A stretch of 44,570 nucleotides of DNA from Chara braunii (taxonomy: Eukaryota > Streptophyta > Charophyceae > Charales > Characeae): the NCBI GenBank assembly GCA_003427395.1, contig BFEA01000378.1:912696-957265 (forward strand), in the 5' to 3' direction. Position 1 is the stretch's first letter. The number at the start of each line of letters is the position of its first letter. A program made the position numbers and the translations under genes. The notes under the pieces are model-generated. The model saw nothing but the letters and a program-made list of their open reading frames with translations, made no database searches and was not told where the DNA came from. Of this stretch, positions 19,600 to 30,496 are shown one piece after another.

Positions 19600-21350
19600 G
19601 CTTATAGGGTCATTTTCCCCCTATCCTTTGCAGCCCCAACGCGCTCCTGTACCCGGGCGCCAACGGCGCCAGGTGCAGGCGACGCTCTGCAGCCTGTTCA
19701 TTAAGTGAACGGGCGTAGAGCCACAGGGCTGCTCGATTTGGAGACTTACCTGTTGGCCGCTGTGTTTCCTCTGTCATCGTCAGGTAAGGCCTCCTTCCCC
19801 CTCCAGTAACAGTAGTAGTAGTAGAATGCATAGTCTCATTTTTTAGTAACAGATTCATTTTGCTTTGCTCTTCATTGACAATTGCAGCCCGTTCGTCAAA
19901 ACGAATGGGGCCCTAGTGCAATCACGAACGAGGTAAAAATAAAAATAAAAAAAATCATGCCTTGCAGCAGAACAATCGCCCATTAAAACGGGCGTTAGCA
20001 CCTTCTGGGCCGAGGTCCCACTAGCAAAAAAGGATAGGACCGAGATCCTGAATTTGGATGTGTTTTATGCAGAGATGCAGAAAAGCAGTTCAATCTCGAT
20101 TTCCTGCACATCTCCATAATCTCGTCCTGATTCAGGTATTTGATCCAATCCTCTTTGCTAGTGGAACCACGCCCTGGGGACTTCACGTCCCTTTTACTTC
20201 TGACAGCGCCAGGTGGCGCTTCGTTTATAATTAGTTTTAGTTTTTTTTTTTTTTTTCTCTTTTAGATTATCCTGTTCGTCCGAAACGAACGGATATTCCA
20301 TTGTCAAGCACCAAAAAAATAAAGAAGGAAAGAAAGAAAAAAATATATATAAAGAAAAAAAAACAAAAACAAAAACCTCCTACCTTGCTTGAAAGGTCGC
20401 CTATTTTCACGGGCACCTGGGGCACGGTTCCACTAGCACACGAGTCATGCCCTAGTGCGACGCCTGCGACACTCCATAAAAAACGAAGAAAACTCCAGAA
20501 AAACGAAGAAAAGAGAAAAAAAAATAATTAAAGTGGTGACTTCTCAAGTCCCAAGGTGGGGATGAGCCCGGCCTTTGGAAGTACTGCAAAAGGTTGTGCC
20601 ATCTTCTTGAACGGTAGAATGGACAGTGGATGAATGTATCCCTTGCAGAACGTAGCCAGATTCACATCTTCCGTTTTTCTTTATTGCCTGAGGGTGCACC
20701 TATGACAAGCGCTACGTGACGATTGCAGTGCGAGTCTCACGTACCACAGAGAGGGAGTGGAGTCCCTTAGTGTGCCCGACGGGACTGCCTCTTGTGACGG
20801 TTCCCATGTTCAAGCGTGAAGTCCCCCTTATATTTTGAGAAAGAAATGAAGTATTCGAGGGGCTTTCTATTGACCGGAAAAGAAAGCACGGTCAATACGA
20901 ACGACTTAGAGTACTTGATTTTATTTTTATTTTTCGACAACCACCAATCAAAAACAGACTTGGTATTTCTTTTCCCCACATCCTGTTATTCACCAAAAAA
21001 AAAAAAAAAAAAAAAAAGTAAATTAAAACACAAATTTTAAATATACAAACATCTTTATTTTGCTACCCTCGGATTTCGATGCAGCAACGACTGGTGGATG
21101 TCCCCCGGATGTCCCACAGGTGTCGCCGTGCGACAATATACCTTACTCTATTGCTAGTGGAATTGTGCCCCTGCAGTATTCGTGGGGACTATAAGTCCCC
21201 ATTACTCTTTAACGCGCCACATGACGCTTTAGTTATAGTTAGATTTTTTTTTTCTTTTTTCTTCGTTGGCTTGATGCCAACGTTCACCATTTCGTTGTTT
21301 TTCAGCCACGCTCCCCGAAGCGCAGGCCCGAGTTCGAATCCTAATGGATT
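19600..21350 (-). repeat. cluster of hairpins and homopolymer tails
   Basis: Several short repeats in a row, each with paired arms and A- or T-rich tails. Examples are CCTGTTCAT/GTGAACGG near 19,690, CCCGTTCGTC/ACGAATGGGG near 19,888, TGTTCGTCC/GAAACGAACGG near 20,270, the AGCGCCAGGTGGCGCT palindrome near 20,205, and GGGGACTATAAGTCCCC near 21,185. 'ccactagca' recurs at 20,026, 20,430 and, reversed, 20,157 and 21,162. No gene is visible. Confidence 0.5.
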
Positions 21351-21378
21351 TGGAAAAAAAAATCTTTTTTTTTTTTTT

Positions 21379-21420
21379 ACGACTTATGCGTGTCATCCTT
21401 GCGCAAGGGCCATGCTTACG
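21379..21420 (-). ncRNA. U6 snRNA 3'-half fragment, second copy
   Basis: The - strand reads AAGCATGGCCCTTGCGCAAG then GATGACACGCATAAGTCG, followed by an A run. It aligns with U6 from the AGC triad to near the 3' end and with the fragment at 927-970. Confidence 0.75.
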
Positions 21421-21524
21421 ATGCGGCAAATCTTCAGCCGCGCGATCTTACAATCGCATGGCCAGGATTCGCCACGCCAATCCCTTCCGATGACCAACTC
21501 CAAAAGGAGCTTTGCCAAGTAGGG

Positions 21525-21590
21525 CCGCATATCAGGTTCGATCCCAGTATCTGTCGGGTAAGAGTCATATGTGGTAACCTACTGGGCTAG
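21525..21590 (-). other. tRNA-Lys-like segment, second copy
   Basis: The - strand has an A-box-like TAGCCCAGTAGG (21,589-21,578), GACTCTTACC, and GGGATCGAACC (21,545-21,535) at tRNA spacing. Confidence 0.45.
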
Positions 21591-21619
21591 CTCCTATCAC
21601 TGTCGACAGTGATAGGAGC
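21590..21619. other. 30-bp perfect palindrome
   Basis: Arms GCTCCTATCACTGTC and GACAGTGATAGGAGC, with no loop. The + strand LTR copy (741-758) has only one arm, so this arm was duplicated in inverted form, or lost there. Confidence 0.9.
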
Positions 21620-21988
21620 AACTCTGCTATATGAAGAGCTCGCCCAGTCAGTCTTGGCCTTACAGGCTCTGCTTGCCCATAGCCTTGCAGGCCCAGCCTG
21701 TCTGCGGCCCTGCAGGCCTCGTCTGCTTGTGGTCCTGCATGCTCAGTCGGTCGCGTGACCTTGGCATCGGCCTGTCAACCCCCTGGCTTGGTGTCAACCC
21801 CAGCGGCCCAGGAAATAGAAACCCTTCTTCCTATTCTCCCTGCGTCATGGCTTCATACCCGGCGCATCCCTCTTTTTAACGTACTGACCGTGCACCGCTG
21901 CGGCCTCGTCGGAAACCGTGCACGACAGGTCATAGTGCTGACTCCAGCTGTTTCGATCGAATGTCAATGACGCCACACGTCAACGACA

Positions 21989-22360
21989 TCAGGCTTTTGA
22001 TCTCTGAGTTATAGGGTAGGTCTGAATAAACATTGGCAACGCCAGTCTCATCATCTTCCTGAAACGAAAAGAGTCGGACAATGTCTGACCTTGAAAATCT
22101 CGGGCAGAAACCCTCAAAGGGGTTTCTGTCTCGACACCGTATTCCTCACTTTCATCCTCAGGTCGGTAGTCTAGCTTCTCGCCCTTCTTGAGGAGCAAAG
22201 GCCTGATACACATGATCATTCTTTTCCTTTTCCCAACTCTCGGTTGTGGGCCTATGAATAATTTCGGTTTTTGTTTGTCATGTTGTTCCTCTGGTCTCTG
22301 CCATTCGTCTTGACTTGGTATATTGACACGGTTGGCATCATTCTCATTGTTGAACTCCAT
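21989..22360 (-). pseudogene. terminal ORF of the gypsy element
   Basis: A 123-codon charged frame with a 'GPQPRVGKRKRM' basic patch and an acidic 'DYRPEDESEE' segment, running a little into the inferred LTR. No known domain. Its last third lines up with the tail at 1-234. It is probably the C-terminal end of the polyprotein after integrase, now separated by frame changes. Confidence 0.4.
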
Positions 22361-22729
22361 GCTCCTTCAAGATTTTCTTGTTCTTGCAGTCATAAACGAT
22401 AGTAAAGTACACAAACCATAATCGTTGTCCTGGAAAGAGTCCTCTCAATGCAGTCTCATCCGACTCTTCAATTGGAAGGTGTTCATTCGTAAACGTTTGG
22501 CCACTCGGTGAGGACCCTTGAATCTCCTTCCCAACTCCCTTGACCAAGTGCTCTCTAGTACCAAATTTCTTACTAGAACCATTTCCCCCACTTGGAGTGA
22601 CTCTTTCCCGGTGTTCTTGAGTTGATTCCATCTTTCCTTGTCTTTCATCCTATCATCAAGGACTCGCTTCACAACTTTTTTAATTGTCTCCTGATTGTGC
22701 TTAATCTGTTGACATCGAGCCTCAATCAA
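22344..22729 (-). pseudogene. integrase C-terminal region
   Basis: The - strand frame carries 'GEMVLVRNLVLESTW' and 'GRRFKGPHRVAKRL', the GPY/F-type SH3-like module at the end of gypsy integrases, which helps bind DNA. A frame change splits it near 22,450. Upstream (22,760-23,000) broken pieces of the linker are readable in other frames. Confidence 0.7.
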
Positions 22730-23052
22730 TTGCTCTGTCGTCTAGCGTGGATCATCGTCTAGCATATTCCACGTTAGTATTAGGGCTTCCACTGAGAGGT
22801 CAATCTCCCTCTCATACCATAGCTCAGTTGGGATACATCCTGTAGTCCTCTTTGGGGTCACGTATTCCGAGAAAATGGCTTGCTTAAGATACTTGGGTCA
22901 GTTCTCAAGGTTGTTTGTCGCTAACTTCGCGATCGCGTTCTTTAGGATCTGATGTCTCCTTTCTACCGGTGCGTCAGTCTCCGGATAGTATGACTCAATA
23001 AGCTTAATTGGAAATCTTAAATGATTGTCTTAGGTAGAAATCTCATTATCGG

Positions 23053-23430
23053 CTATGACCATGTGTAGCAGGCCCACTGAGCGAAAATCTGCTCCACAAA
23101 CCCACTGAGGTTATCTCTAGCGTCAATGATATACCTATATCCCTTCATGGATACGAGCATCACTGCGAGGTCGAGGTGGACAAGGTGTTTCGGTCCTATC
23201 ACCCACATGGGTCTCAACGGTTCAAAAATACGAGTCGAACTCCGCTCTTGGTAAATCAGGCCAGTCTGGCAGTACGTGGTCACCATGCTCCCCATTCCCG
23301 GCCAGAAGTAGAGTGGTGTTATTTTCTCCAGCGTCCCTTTTGAGGAGCGGTGTCCCCCAACCAACGCATCGTGCATTGTCTGGATTATGTCCACCTGTCT
23401 AGACCTTCCGCACACAACTCTTATAGGCAT
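23053..23430 (-). pseudogene. integrase zinc-binding and start of catalytic core
   Basis: It begins with the H-H part of the HHCC zinc module ('MHDALVGGHRSSKGTL'). The cysteine pair that follows is damaged: 'YCQTGLIYQERSS' keeps one cysteine. The first catalytic aspartate lies in 'KHLVHLDLAV'. The later D and E are not in one open frame. Integrase inserts element cDNA into the genome; this copy should be inactive. Confidence 0.8.
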
Positions 23431-23937
23431 TAGGCCTTCCTCTCTCTTGAATAAGTGCCCATTCCTTACAACGTGCTTTGTAGGTTCCTCTCTTGTGTTG
23501 GGACTGATTTCTCCGGCCTCTTTGTTCCGTATTCACATCAGCCCGATTTCCCTGAAGATTTTGTCGTACATTCGGACATAGAAGAACTTCTTTCCATCTT
23601 GGTGCTCCACTTGCCCACCACCCTTTGCTTGATTCATCACGTATTGTTGCCGCTTTCGTTCCCACAATTCTATCAGGCTCATAACAACTTTTCGACCTTC
23701 CTCAACAACCATTGTTATGAGTTCCTCCTTTGGGCCTACCTACCCTTTCACCCCACGAATCCTTCTCCTCCTTATGACTCTGCCTTGTAACTGGTCCTTC
23801 CCCGAGTTCCGCAACTACGGCGAGGACCCCCTTCTCTAGGGCTTTGATCAACAGTTCTCAGTCGTGCATGTCTGGTTTATTGCCTTGTTGTCCACCACAA
23901 GGGTCCCTCTCTCGTAGTCGAGGAACGCGTCGATGGG

Positions 23938-24980
23938 TTATGTGCCCTCTACTCCTTTCGATGTGACGCAGACCCTGCTCAGGTCATCGACCCTATTCCC
24001 AACTCCGGCAATGCGTTCGATCTTGTAGTCGAACTGCCAAATGAACCCTACCCATCTTCCCACAGTAGGGTTTATGGACTTGTAGTTCTTAGTGCCCCTG
24101 CGACATTCGTTGGATCTCCTCAGAATGAAGTGTCTCCCAAACAGGTAAGCTTGAAAGGTTTTAAGGCAATGAAGGACGGTTAGTACCTCCTTCTTGAACT
24201 GAGAGTAGCGGCGTTCCGTAGAGGTCAACATTCTGCTTTTGAATCTGATGAGTCTCTCTCTCCCTTCCTCGTCTTTCTGTATCAACACTCCTCCCACAAC
24301 CAAAGGTGCCCTACCGGTCTCAGGTATGAACGACCGCCCTACCTCATCATTAAAACACGAAGCGGCAAGGGTAGCTTGTTCCGACATCAATATGTCTTTG
24401 AGAGCCTGGATCGCGGTCTTTCGCTCCTCAGTCCAGTCCATTGTACCCATTTCACGAATCATGGCCCGGATGGGTTCCACGATCTTGGTGAAACCCTTAA
24501 TAAAGATCCTCCAGAACTCAACAACCCTTAGGAAAACTCTTACCTCCGTCGTTGTACACAGGGGTGTCGGCCACTGTGAGATTTTGTCGGTTTTGGTTGG
24601 GTCAGGTTTCCTTCCATATGACTCGTAACGGAATCCCAAGATGGCCACCTCCAGGACTGCAAGGATACTCTTGGGGCCACTAACGGTAATATTGTATACT
24701 AGGAACCTACAAAGGAGTTTCGTGATGTCTTGTAAATGGTCCCATACAAAATTTCAGACTCCAGGCTGAATCCCCTTCGCATTCTTTTCTCGAGCATCTT
24801 TGATCTGGTTGTCATCAATGTAGGGTTCATACTTTGCTGGAAACATATCACCACCAACTGTGAGCATCCTCCTCCGTGCTTCTGCCATAGCGTTGGTGGA
24901 GCTCATAAGAGGTTACTTGCATTTTCAGTTGACTTACTGGGGTGTGCATGGCCATGTAGGGTCTATCACGGGCGTCCAAT
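23938..24980 (-). pseudogene. reverse transcriptase and RNase H
   Basis: The catalytic YIDD box is readable at 24,822-24,811 within 'EPYIDDNQIK'. Upstream, 'DARDRPYMAMHTP' (about 24,975-24,930) is the preceding RT block, but with frame changes. The open frame 24,648-23,938 covers the RT thumb ('SQWPTPLCTTTEVRVFLRVV') and RNase H ('TSTERRYSQFKKEVLTVLHC'). Together they copy element RNA into DNA. At least two breaks separate the parts. Confidence 0.85.
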
Positions 24981-25168
24981 GAAAGCTAGTCGTATCTAGA
25001 ATAAAGATCTATCAACGATTAAATGCTCTGACTGACGTGAGATTCTACCAGTAGGTCTGCCTGAGGCAGGGACCCTGCATCCTGGATAGGCACCGCGTTC
25101 ACCTTTTGCGGGTGCTGAATCCATCTAAGTGTCTCGTTAGGCTTCAAGAAGACAAAACACTTGTTTGC

Positions 25169-26663
25169 CTATGGAGATGCAGTAACTTCTGCGAGAAAGG
25201 AGTCTATTTTTTCTCTAAGAAGATTCATTACTTCGCCTGCTATTCCAAAATCGTAGGTTGACCCTTTGTCATTCCAACACTCGTGTTCGACCGTGTGAAT
25301 CTTGACTGGTGGTATTAGCTTTGCATCGAGCCACCTCTTCTGGTGATTGTTGAAAGTGAAGGCTAAGTGGAAGCCTTGACACGCTTCCTCAATCAAGCAT
25401 GTTTCCTGCTGTGTCAGGAATCCCTCCACCCCTATCTTCATGGTATCTGCCAACTCGTTCGGTATCATGTACCCCTCAGTTGAACGCCTTTCCCTGATTA
25501 CCAGGAGAACTTCTTCCTCTTTGTCCATAACCTCTTCCTTCGTTATTTTTGGCAAGATCGAGACAAAATTAGCCTTCTTTCCTACTAGCTTATACATGCG
25601 AAAGCTTCCTTCCAGGATCGTTCTTCTAAAAAATGAATGGTTGGGACTGTCATTCATGTCTCAACAATGCGTGGCTAGATGCTGATCAACTTTCCATTCA
25701 AGCAGTAGCCCTTTCGGACTTCCCCTTCAAACCTAGTGAGTGCGACTGGATTCACCACTACCTTGTGGTATTTTATGGTTTTGACGAGTTATAGCAAGTC
25801 AGGGATTTCAAGCGATATCTTCGGTTTCTTGTCCCGCACTTCCTTTGGCCGGGGTAAGCTGACCCCTAGCTCGAACACTGTCTCCTTTTCTATCACCATG
25901 ACGACCAAGGCATTATCCTCATGTTTCCGCTTCTGTGGTAAACCCATTTTGACCCATTCCTTCTTACTGAATGCCTCCTCAATCATAATTTATGCTCTTT
26001 CTTTTATTCCTTCTATTTTTGCGAAGGCCCCCTTTCTGGTGCTTTCTTCAAAAAACGATGACTATGTTGCTAATTTCCTTTTTGGAGTGTCGCCCTCTGT
26101 CCCGATGAGATGGAGTAGCTCACCGTGGCTTGTTACGGGGTCCTCTATGTCTACCACGTATGTCCCATCTTGTAGGTGCATTCCTATCATCTCCCCATTC
26201 GCACACCAAAGCCCTCTGTCCCGATGAGATGGAGTAGCTCACCGCGTCTTGTTACGGGGTCCTCTATGTCTACCATGTATGTCCCATCATGTAGGTGCAT
26301 TCCTATTATCTCCCCATTCGCACACCAAAGCCTCCCGATGATTATATTATGGTAATTTCATCCATAACGGTCATCCGTTTGAATGATCAAATTGACTCTC
26401 TGACCCCCGCCTTGACTGCGCACTTAGTAACATACCCGGAGAACGAAATTTATCCACCTGCTCCCGGTTGTCTCTTTGTTACCCGCACATCAAGTGATAT
26501 TTGCAAAGTCCTTCCAAATGAGAGTGATTTCTGCCTCTCCGTTGACCAACGCATCCGTGTGGTGGCTCCCGATTTGCACTTTCATCTTCTATACAGGCAA
26601 CACATGAAAATTGAGTTTTATTCCAGGCGGTGCCCTCATAACTTCCCCAACTTCGCGATCTAG
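25169..26663 (-). pseudogene. protease/gag-proximal part of polyprotein
   Basis: The frame 25,657-25,169 leads into the RT start ('AKLIPPVKIHTVEHECWND'). 25,986-25,789 and pieces to 26,663 are charged coding remains typical of the region before gypsy RT. A protease D-S/T-G motif could not be read with confidence. The internal 119-bp duplication at 26,092 shifts the frame. Confidence 0.6.
26092..26330 (-). repeat. 119-bp tandem duplication inside the polyprotein
   Basis: Units start at 26,092 and 26,211 (GCCCTCTGTCCCGATGAGAT) and differ at only a few bases. Because 119 is not divisible by three, the duplication breaks the reading frame. Low divergence makes it younger than most other damage here. 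Confidence 0.9.
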
Positions 26664-26977
26664 CAAGCTCAGACGAATATTTATGAAGGCCTTCTCCAGG
26701 TCTTCCAAATCCCCAAGAATCCTTTTAAGATTGGCGACTTCTCGAGGCGTCTCCTCCTTTTTTTCCTCTTCCTAAGGTTCCAGATTTTCCTCTACCTCTA
26801 CGCGTCGGCGGGTCAGCAACTGTCTAAGACCCTTCAGGAGCCTAAAACTTGCATGTAGCATGGTCTGGAACAACACAACCACCATGGTTCCTAGCAGCTT
26901 GTTGAGGGAGGACCGATCACAAACAAAATAACACTTAATTGAAAAAAAAGGGAAAAAAAAGGGTGTGTGCGGGAGGT

Positions 26978-27009
26978 GGTTGGGGGGGGGGTGATAGATA
27001 GATAGATAC

Positions 27010-27087
<78 letters not shown>

Positions 27088-27154
27088 CAAGAATGAATCT
27101 TTTCTCAAAAGTCGGAAGATTCTCTACCGCTTCTACATTTGAACTGCGCAGGGG

Positions 27155-27228
<74 letters not shown>

Positions 27229-27358
27229 CTCCGGCCCTTCCCCCTTCCCCCTGCACAGTTCAAATGCAGAAGGGGTAAAGAATCTTCCCACTTTTAAAAT
27301 TTAAAAGAAGATTCATTCCCGACTTCTCTCTCTCTATCTCACACCCATTCCCCAACCC
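26978..27358. repeat. long foldback around (GA)n
   Basis: The left arm (26,978-27,155) and right arm (27,247-27,358) are imperfect inverted copies. Shared pieces include AAGTC..GAATGAATCTT, GGAAGATTCTNTACC, CTTCTRCATTTGAACTG and GCRCAGGGGG. The left arm contains (GATA)n and (GA)n, and the loop is another (GA)n at 27,158-27,227. The stem would exceed 100 bp. It could be a MITE or a source of hairpin RNA. Confidence 0.8.
27012..27083 (+). repeat. (GA)n microsatellite
   Basis: About 36 GA units, part of the left foldback arm. Others lie at 27,158-27,227, 27,898-27,948, 30,819-30,850 and 30,905-30,961. Serine/leucine- or arginine/glutamate-repeat frames across them are artefacts. Confidence 0.95.
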
Positions 27359-27359
27359 G

Positions 27360-27897
27360 TGAGTGCTCGTTTATTTTTCTGTTTTCTCTTTTTTTTTTTG
27401 CACTACCTGTAGCCTTAGGTTCGGCGAAGTTCGGCCTACCGGTAGCCCAACAAATTCAATTACGTGTCGAATCTGGAGAGGACGGCCTTTCGTGCCTTTT
27501 TTATTGTCATTGCTCAAGCCTCCAATGAGGGAACATGCCCAGTGACTTTACGTGGACACTGGCGATAGTCGCAAGATCGTGACAACGATGACTTTCTTAC
27601 ATGGACAGGACCACGCCCTTGACGACCCTAAAACCAACTTTCGGCCTTGGTTTGTGCTGTTGGCGCAGTCGTCCTCCTTGAACGATTGCATTTGTCCAAC
27701 CCTGTCGATGGGAACGGTATTTGTGCGTAGCGGGCGCTTTGTTGCACCGTACTCGAGGTCGCGGCTCGGCGGGTGGTACCCAATCTCCCGCCTCTCCCAT
27801 CAGGCCCGCTCTCAATCTTGCAGGAGCGCTGATGCGTACCCCAGAAGTTGTGTTGAATGTCTCTGACCGGCTTTCGTGAGTGTTACATGAGCTACAG

Positions 27898-27951
<54 letters not shown>

Positions 27952-29275
27952 GGTTATCGAAGATTGGTTATTCGGAACAGGATCGGCATCAGTTGAACCA
28001 GGGGAGGCGATGAATGTGTCGACGCACAGGATGAGAAGAGGGAGTGAGGGTGATGGGGAGACGGAGTGACGGTGATCAGGAGAGGGAGGGAGGATGATCA
28101 GGAGAGGGAGGGAGGGTGATCAGGAGAGGGAGGGATGGGGATGAGGGAGAGAGGTGACGGTGACAAGAGGCGAGAACGGAAGTCGACGGATCACAGGGAG
28201 TGCTCCAATGCGTGAGGACTCGAGTGGAGGCGAGGAGGACGGGGAGGAGGACGGGGAGGAGGACGGAGGAGAACAACCAGTGGACTGACCGACAAGGACT
28301 GCCGAGAATCCCTCGGTGTAGGTCGCAATTCTTCCCAGCAGTCAATTCCGAGCAATTGTTTTTGCAATTCTACCCAGCAGTCCCAGCTGCTGTTCGGCGG
28401 TCTCAAGGGAGATTGGCATACACAAAGAAATAACAGGGGGTGCGTGGTGCTCCTCCGCGGCGATTCAGGGTCATCACCCGTCTCTCCGTGCGCCCCGATG
28501 AATACGTCAGCGATTCCGTACTTGTCTTATCCTTCGTGGTGTGCTGCTTGATTTTCTTCCGTGCCGCAAGTCGGCTTGCGAGTGAGAGGGGTGCTAGCTG
28601 CGGAGGTGGAGACCGCTCGAGGGTGCGGTACAGGGCCTCTCTGTCTCTCTCTCTCTCTAACCCACGAGCCTGCACGTATGCTCCACGTGTTTTCATCTGG
28701 CGGCGCCATCGCGGTGTACACCGTCCGTTCACTCACGTTCTTCCTCGCCGACTCGCGTGCATGTTCCCCCTCTTCCGCTCTGACCTGTCCTTGGTCCTCT
28801 TTACCGTATTTCCCGCCTTTCACACCACCAAGCTTGGCAGCTTCACTCTTTCTTTCAATCATCTGGTCCCATGTTGTCGGTCCACTCAGGGGCGTGTAAG
28901 ATCTCCTTCCAAACTGCGCTAGCGCGCTGCCCTAGATTTGCAGCTCTCCGGCATGCTCGGGGCTTAGTGGAGGTGGAGGTTGCAGGTATTATGTCCATTG
29001 CCACCTTGGTTATTCCTTCATCCCAGTCCCAATACCTCGGGTACTGATTATCCTTATCATTTGCTACCCACGGGGCGGAGCGGAGAGCGAGGGCGGGACG
29101 GCAAGGTGGGGAAAGAGGGGAGGAGAGAAGAGGAACGGTTGAGTCTGGGGCCCCGCTCATCAACGGAGGGAGGGGATTCGGATCGAGAGCATCACCCTGG
29201 AACGCGGTGCTTCGCCTGCCACGTGGTCCATCGGACGGGCGAGCCGTCTGACATCGTCTAGTGTGGCTATTAGCG
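27360..29275 (+). other. upstream region of the FAF2-like gene
   Basis: No convincing protein gene. It holds (GA)n at 27,898-27,948, a G-rich minisatellite of 22-bp units (GATCAGGAGAGGGAGGGAGG, 28,073-28,145), GGAGGAGGACGG repeats at 28,230-28,270 and CT-rich tracts. The stretch near 28,900-29,275 probably contains promoter and 5' UTR of the gene that follows. No TATA box is obvious; GA/CT-rich promoters are common in plants. Confidence 0.4.
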
Positions 29276-30490
29276 ATGGCGATGGAGAACAATGTAGCTG
29301 ACGTGGCGGAGAGAATCGCGCATTTCAGGGAGATAACCGGTGTGACTGATCCTGAGCAATGTTCACAAATCTTGGAAGCCCACGGTTGGGATCTGGACCA
29401 GGCTGTCAACACTGTTCTTGCAGTGAGTGACGGGGATGTCTATGATAGAAGAGGAGCGGATGAGACGGAACAGCTTCTGGGAGTTGACGGGCTTGGCGGG
29501 AGTAGGATCAGGGGGAGCGCGCCGCCTGGGCAGGACTTGTTTGTGGACGGCGGCGGGAATGTCTGGGCGGGTCGGGGGGAAACTGCGAACGGGACAGCGA
29601 TCCTTAACGGTTACGCAGGGGGAGGGCTCTATGAGAGACGTAATGGCGGCAGAGGAGCCGGGGGTGGTGGGGTTGGCGGGACGTCGGCGGAGGCGGGGCC
29701 CGGAGCTGCAACAGGCAGCGGCAGCTTGGCTGCATCATCATCAGCGTCCGCTGCTTCCGGGGGACTGGTTTGGAGGTTACTGACCCTGCCTGGCGCCGTT
29801 GTTTGGGGCGGCTTAGGCCTCGTTACGGGGGTAGTAGGTCTGGGTTTTCGATTTGCGCGCGGCGGTCTTAGTCTAGGGATGAGCACGTTAGGGAGTTTGG
29901 CGGGAATGATAGGTGTGGGCAGCGCCGGCGGTTACGATCGCGTCCCTTCTCAAGACGTGTCTGAAGGTCAGCGATTCTTGCAGCGTTTTGAAGCCGAGTA
30001 TGGTGTTGTCCATCCCGCCTTCTTGATACGCACGTTCATGGATGCAGTGAGGATGGCGGCAGCGGAGTTCAAATTTTTGTTCGTGTACTTGCACTCGTCG
30101 GAGCACGTGAGCACACCCGGGTTCTGTAGGGAAGTGCTATGTGATCCGAGTGTGGTAGAATTTCTGAGCGAGAACTTTGTCGTGTGGGGAGGGGACGTGA
30201 GGGGAGCAGAGGGGTTTCAAATGACGCATAACATGAAGGCGTCGACTTTCCCATACATGGCGGTGGTATCGGGCTCAAGCGGCGGTGGACTGACGTCTAG
30301 AGTGACGATGATGTACCAGAGGGAGGGGGAGGTGACCGCGGAGGAGTTGATGAGGGATCTCGCCCGGGTCATCGAAGAAAGAGGCACCATGCTCGAGGCG
30401 GCGAGGGAGCAGGAGGAGCGCAGAGCACACGATCGGATGATCAGAGAGGAACAGGACGCACTTTACATGGCATCGCTTCGGGAAGATCAG
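29276..30490 (+). CDS. FAF2: FAF2/UBXD8-like UBA-UAS protein, first coding exon
   Basis: 405 codons, starting at an ATG in good context (G at -3 and +4) and ending at CAG before a GT donor at 30,491. Residues 8-50 form a UBA domain, which binds ubiquitin. After a glycine-rich linker, residues about 163-195 are hydrophobic with few charges, fitting the membrane hairpin that anchors FAF2/UBXD8 (plant PUX10) in ER and lipid droplets. Residues about 230-355 form the thioredoxin-like UAS domain ('GQRFLQRFEAEYG', 'FLFVYLHS', 'TFPYMAVV'). The rest is an E/R-rich coiled coil. Family members recruit the AAA ATPase p97/CDC48 through a C-terminal UBX domain to extract ubiquitinated proteins. That domain is absent from this exon and not found downstream. 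The frame past the donor (to 30,658) is low in complexity and is probably intron. Confidence 0.88.
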
Positions 30491-30496
30491 GTCAGT
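30491..30496 (+). other. splice donor of FAF2-like exon
   Basis: CAG|GTCAGT fits a donor site. Conserved family sequence stops here in phase 0. Confidence 0.65.

Larger units (their letters stand above)
17612..22045 (-). mobile_element. LTR type 1, - strand copy, 3' end cut
   Basis: Read on the - strand it begins with TGATGAGACTGGCG right after the gypsy ORF end. It then repeats the block order of 235-4,485, including tRNA-like segment, U6 fragment, hairpins and minisatellite. It stops where LTR type 2 begins. The part corresponding to 4,485-5,414 is missing, so the type 2 insertion or a recombination removed it. If the assignment is right this is the 3' LTR of the gypsy element at 22,046-26,905. 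Confidence 0.55.
22046..26905 (-). mobile_element. Ty3/gypsy retrotransposon body, decayed
   Basis: Read right to left: gag/protease-type region (26,905-25,170), reverse transcriptase (25,160-24,500), RNase H (24,450-24,000), integrase (23,430-22,750), integrase tail (22,729-22,430) and a terminal ORF (22,360-21,989). The order RT-RNase H-integrase defines Ty3/gypsy. Several stops, frame changes and lost zinc-finger cysteines show it cannot make its proteins. No 5' LTR or PBS is seen to the right, where low-complexity foldback DNA starts. The left end joins LTR type 1. Confidence 0.85.

Noticed and set aside
24243-24275. Third hammerhead (CTGATGAG text)
   Set aside because: No GAAA box or closing stems follow; it lies in reverse transcriptase coding sequence.
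28440-28922. 160-codon + strand frame upstream of FAF2
   Set aside because: Low-complexity, arginine/serine/leucine-rich, with competing frames on both strands; probably untranslated or promoter DNA.
28855-29412. 185-codon frame opposite the FAF2 start
   Set aside because: It overlaps the well-supported exon on the other strand and shows no domain; most likely a shadow in GC-rich DNA.
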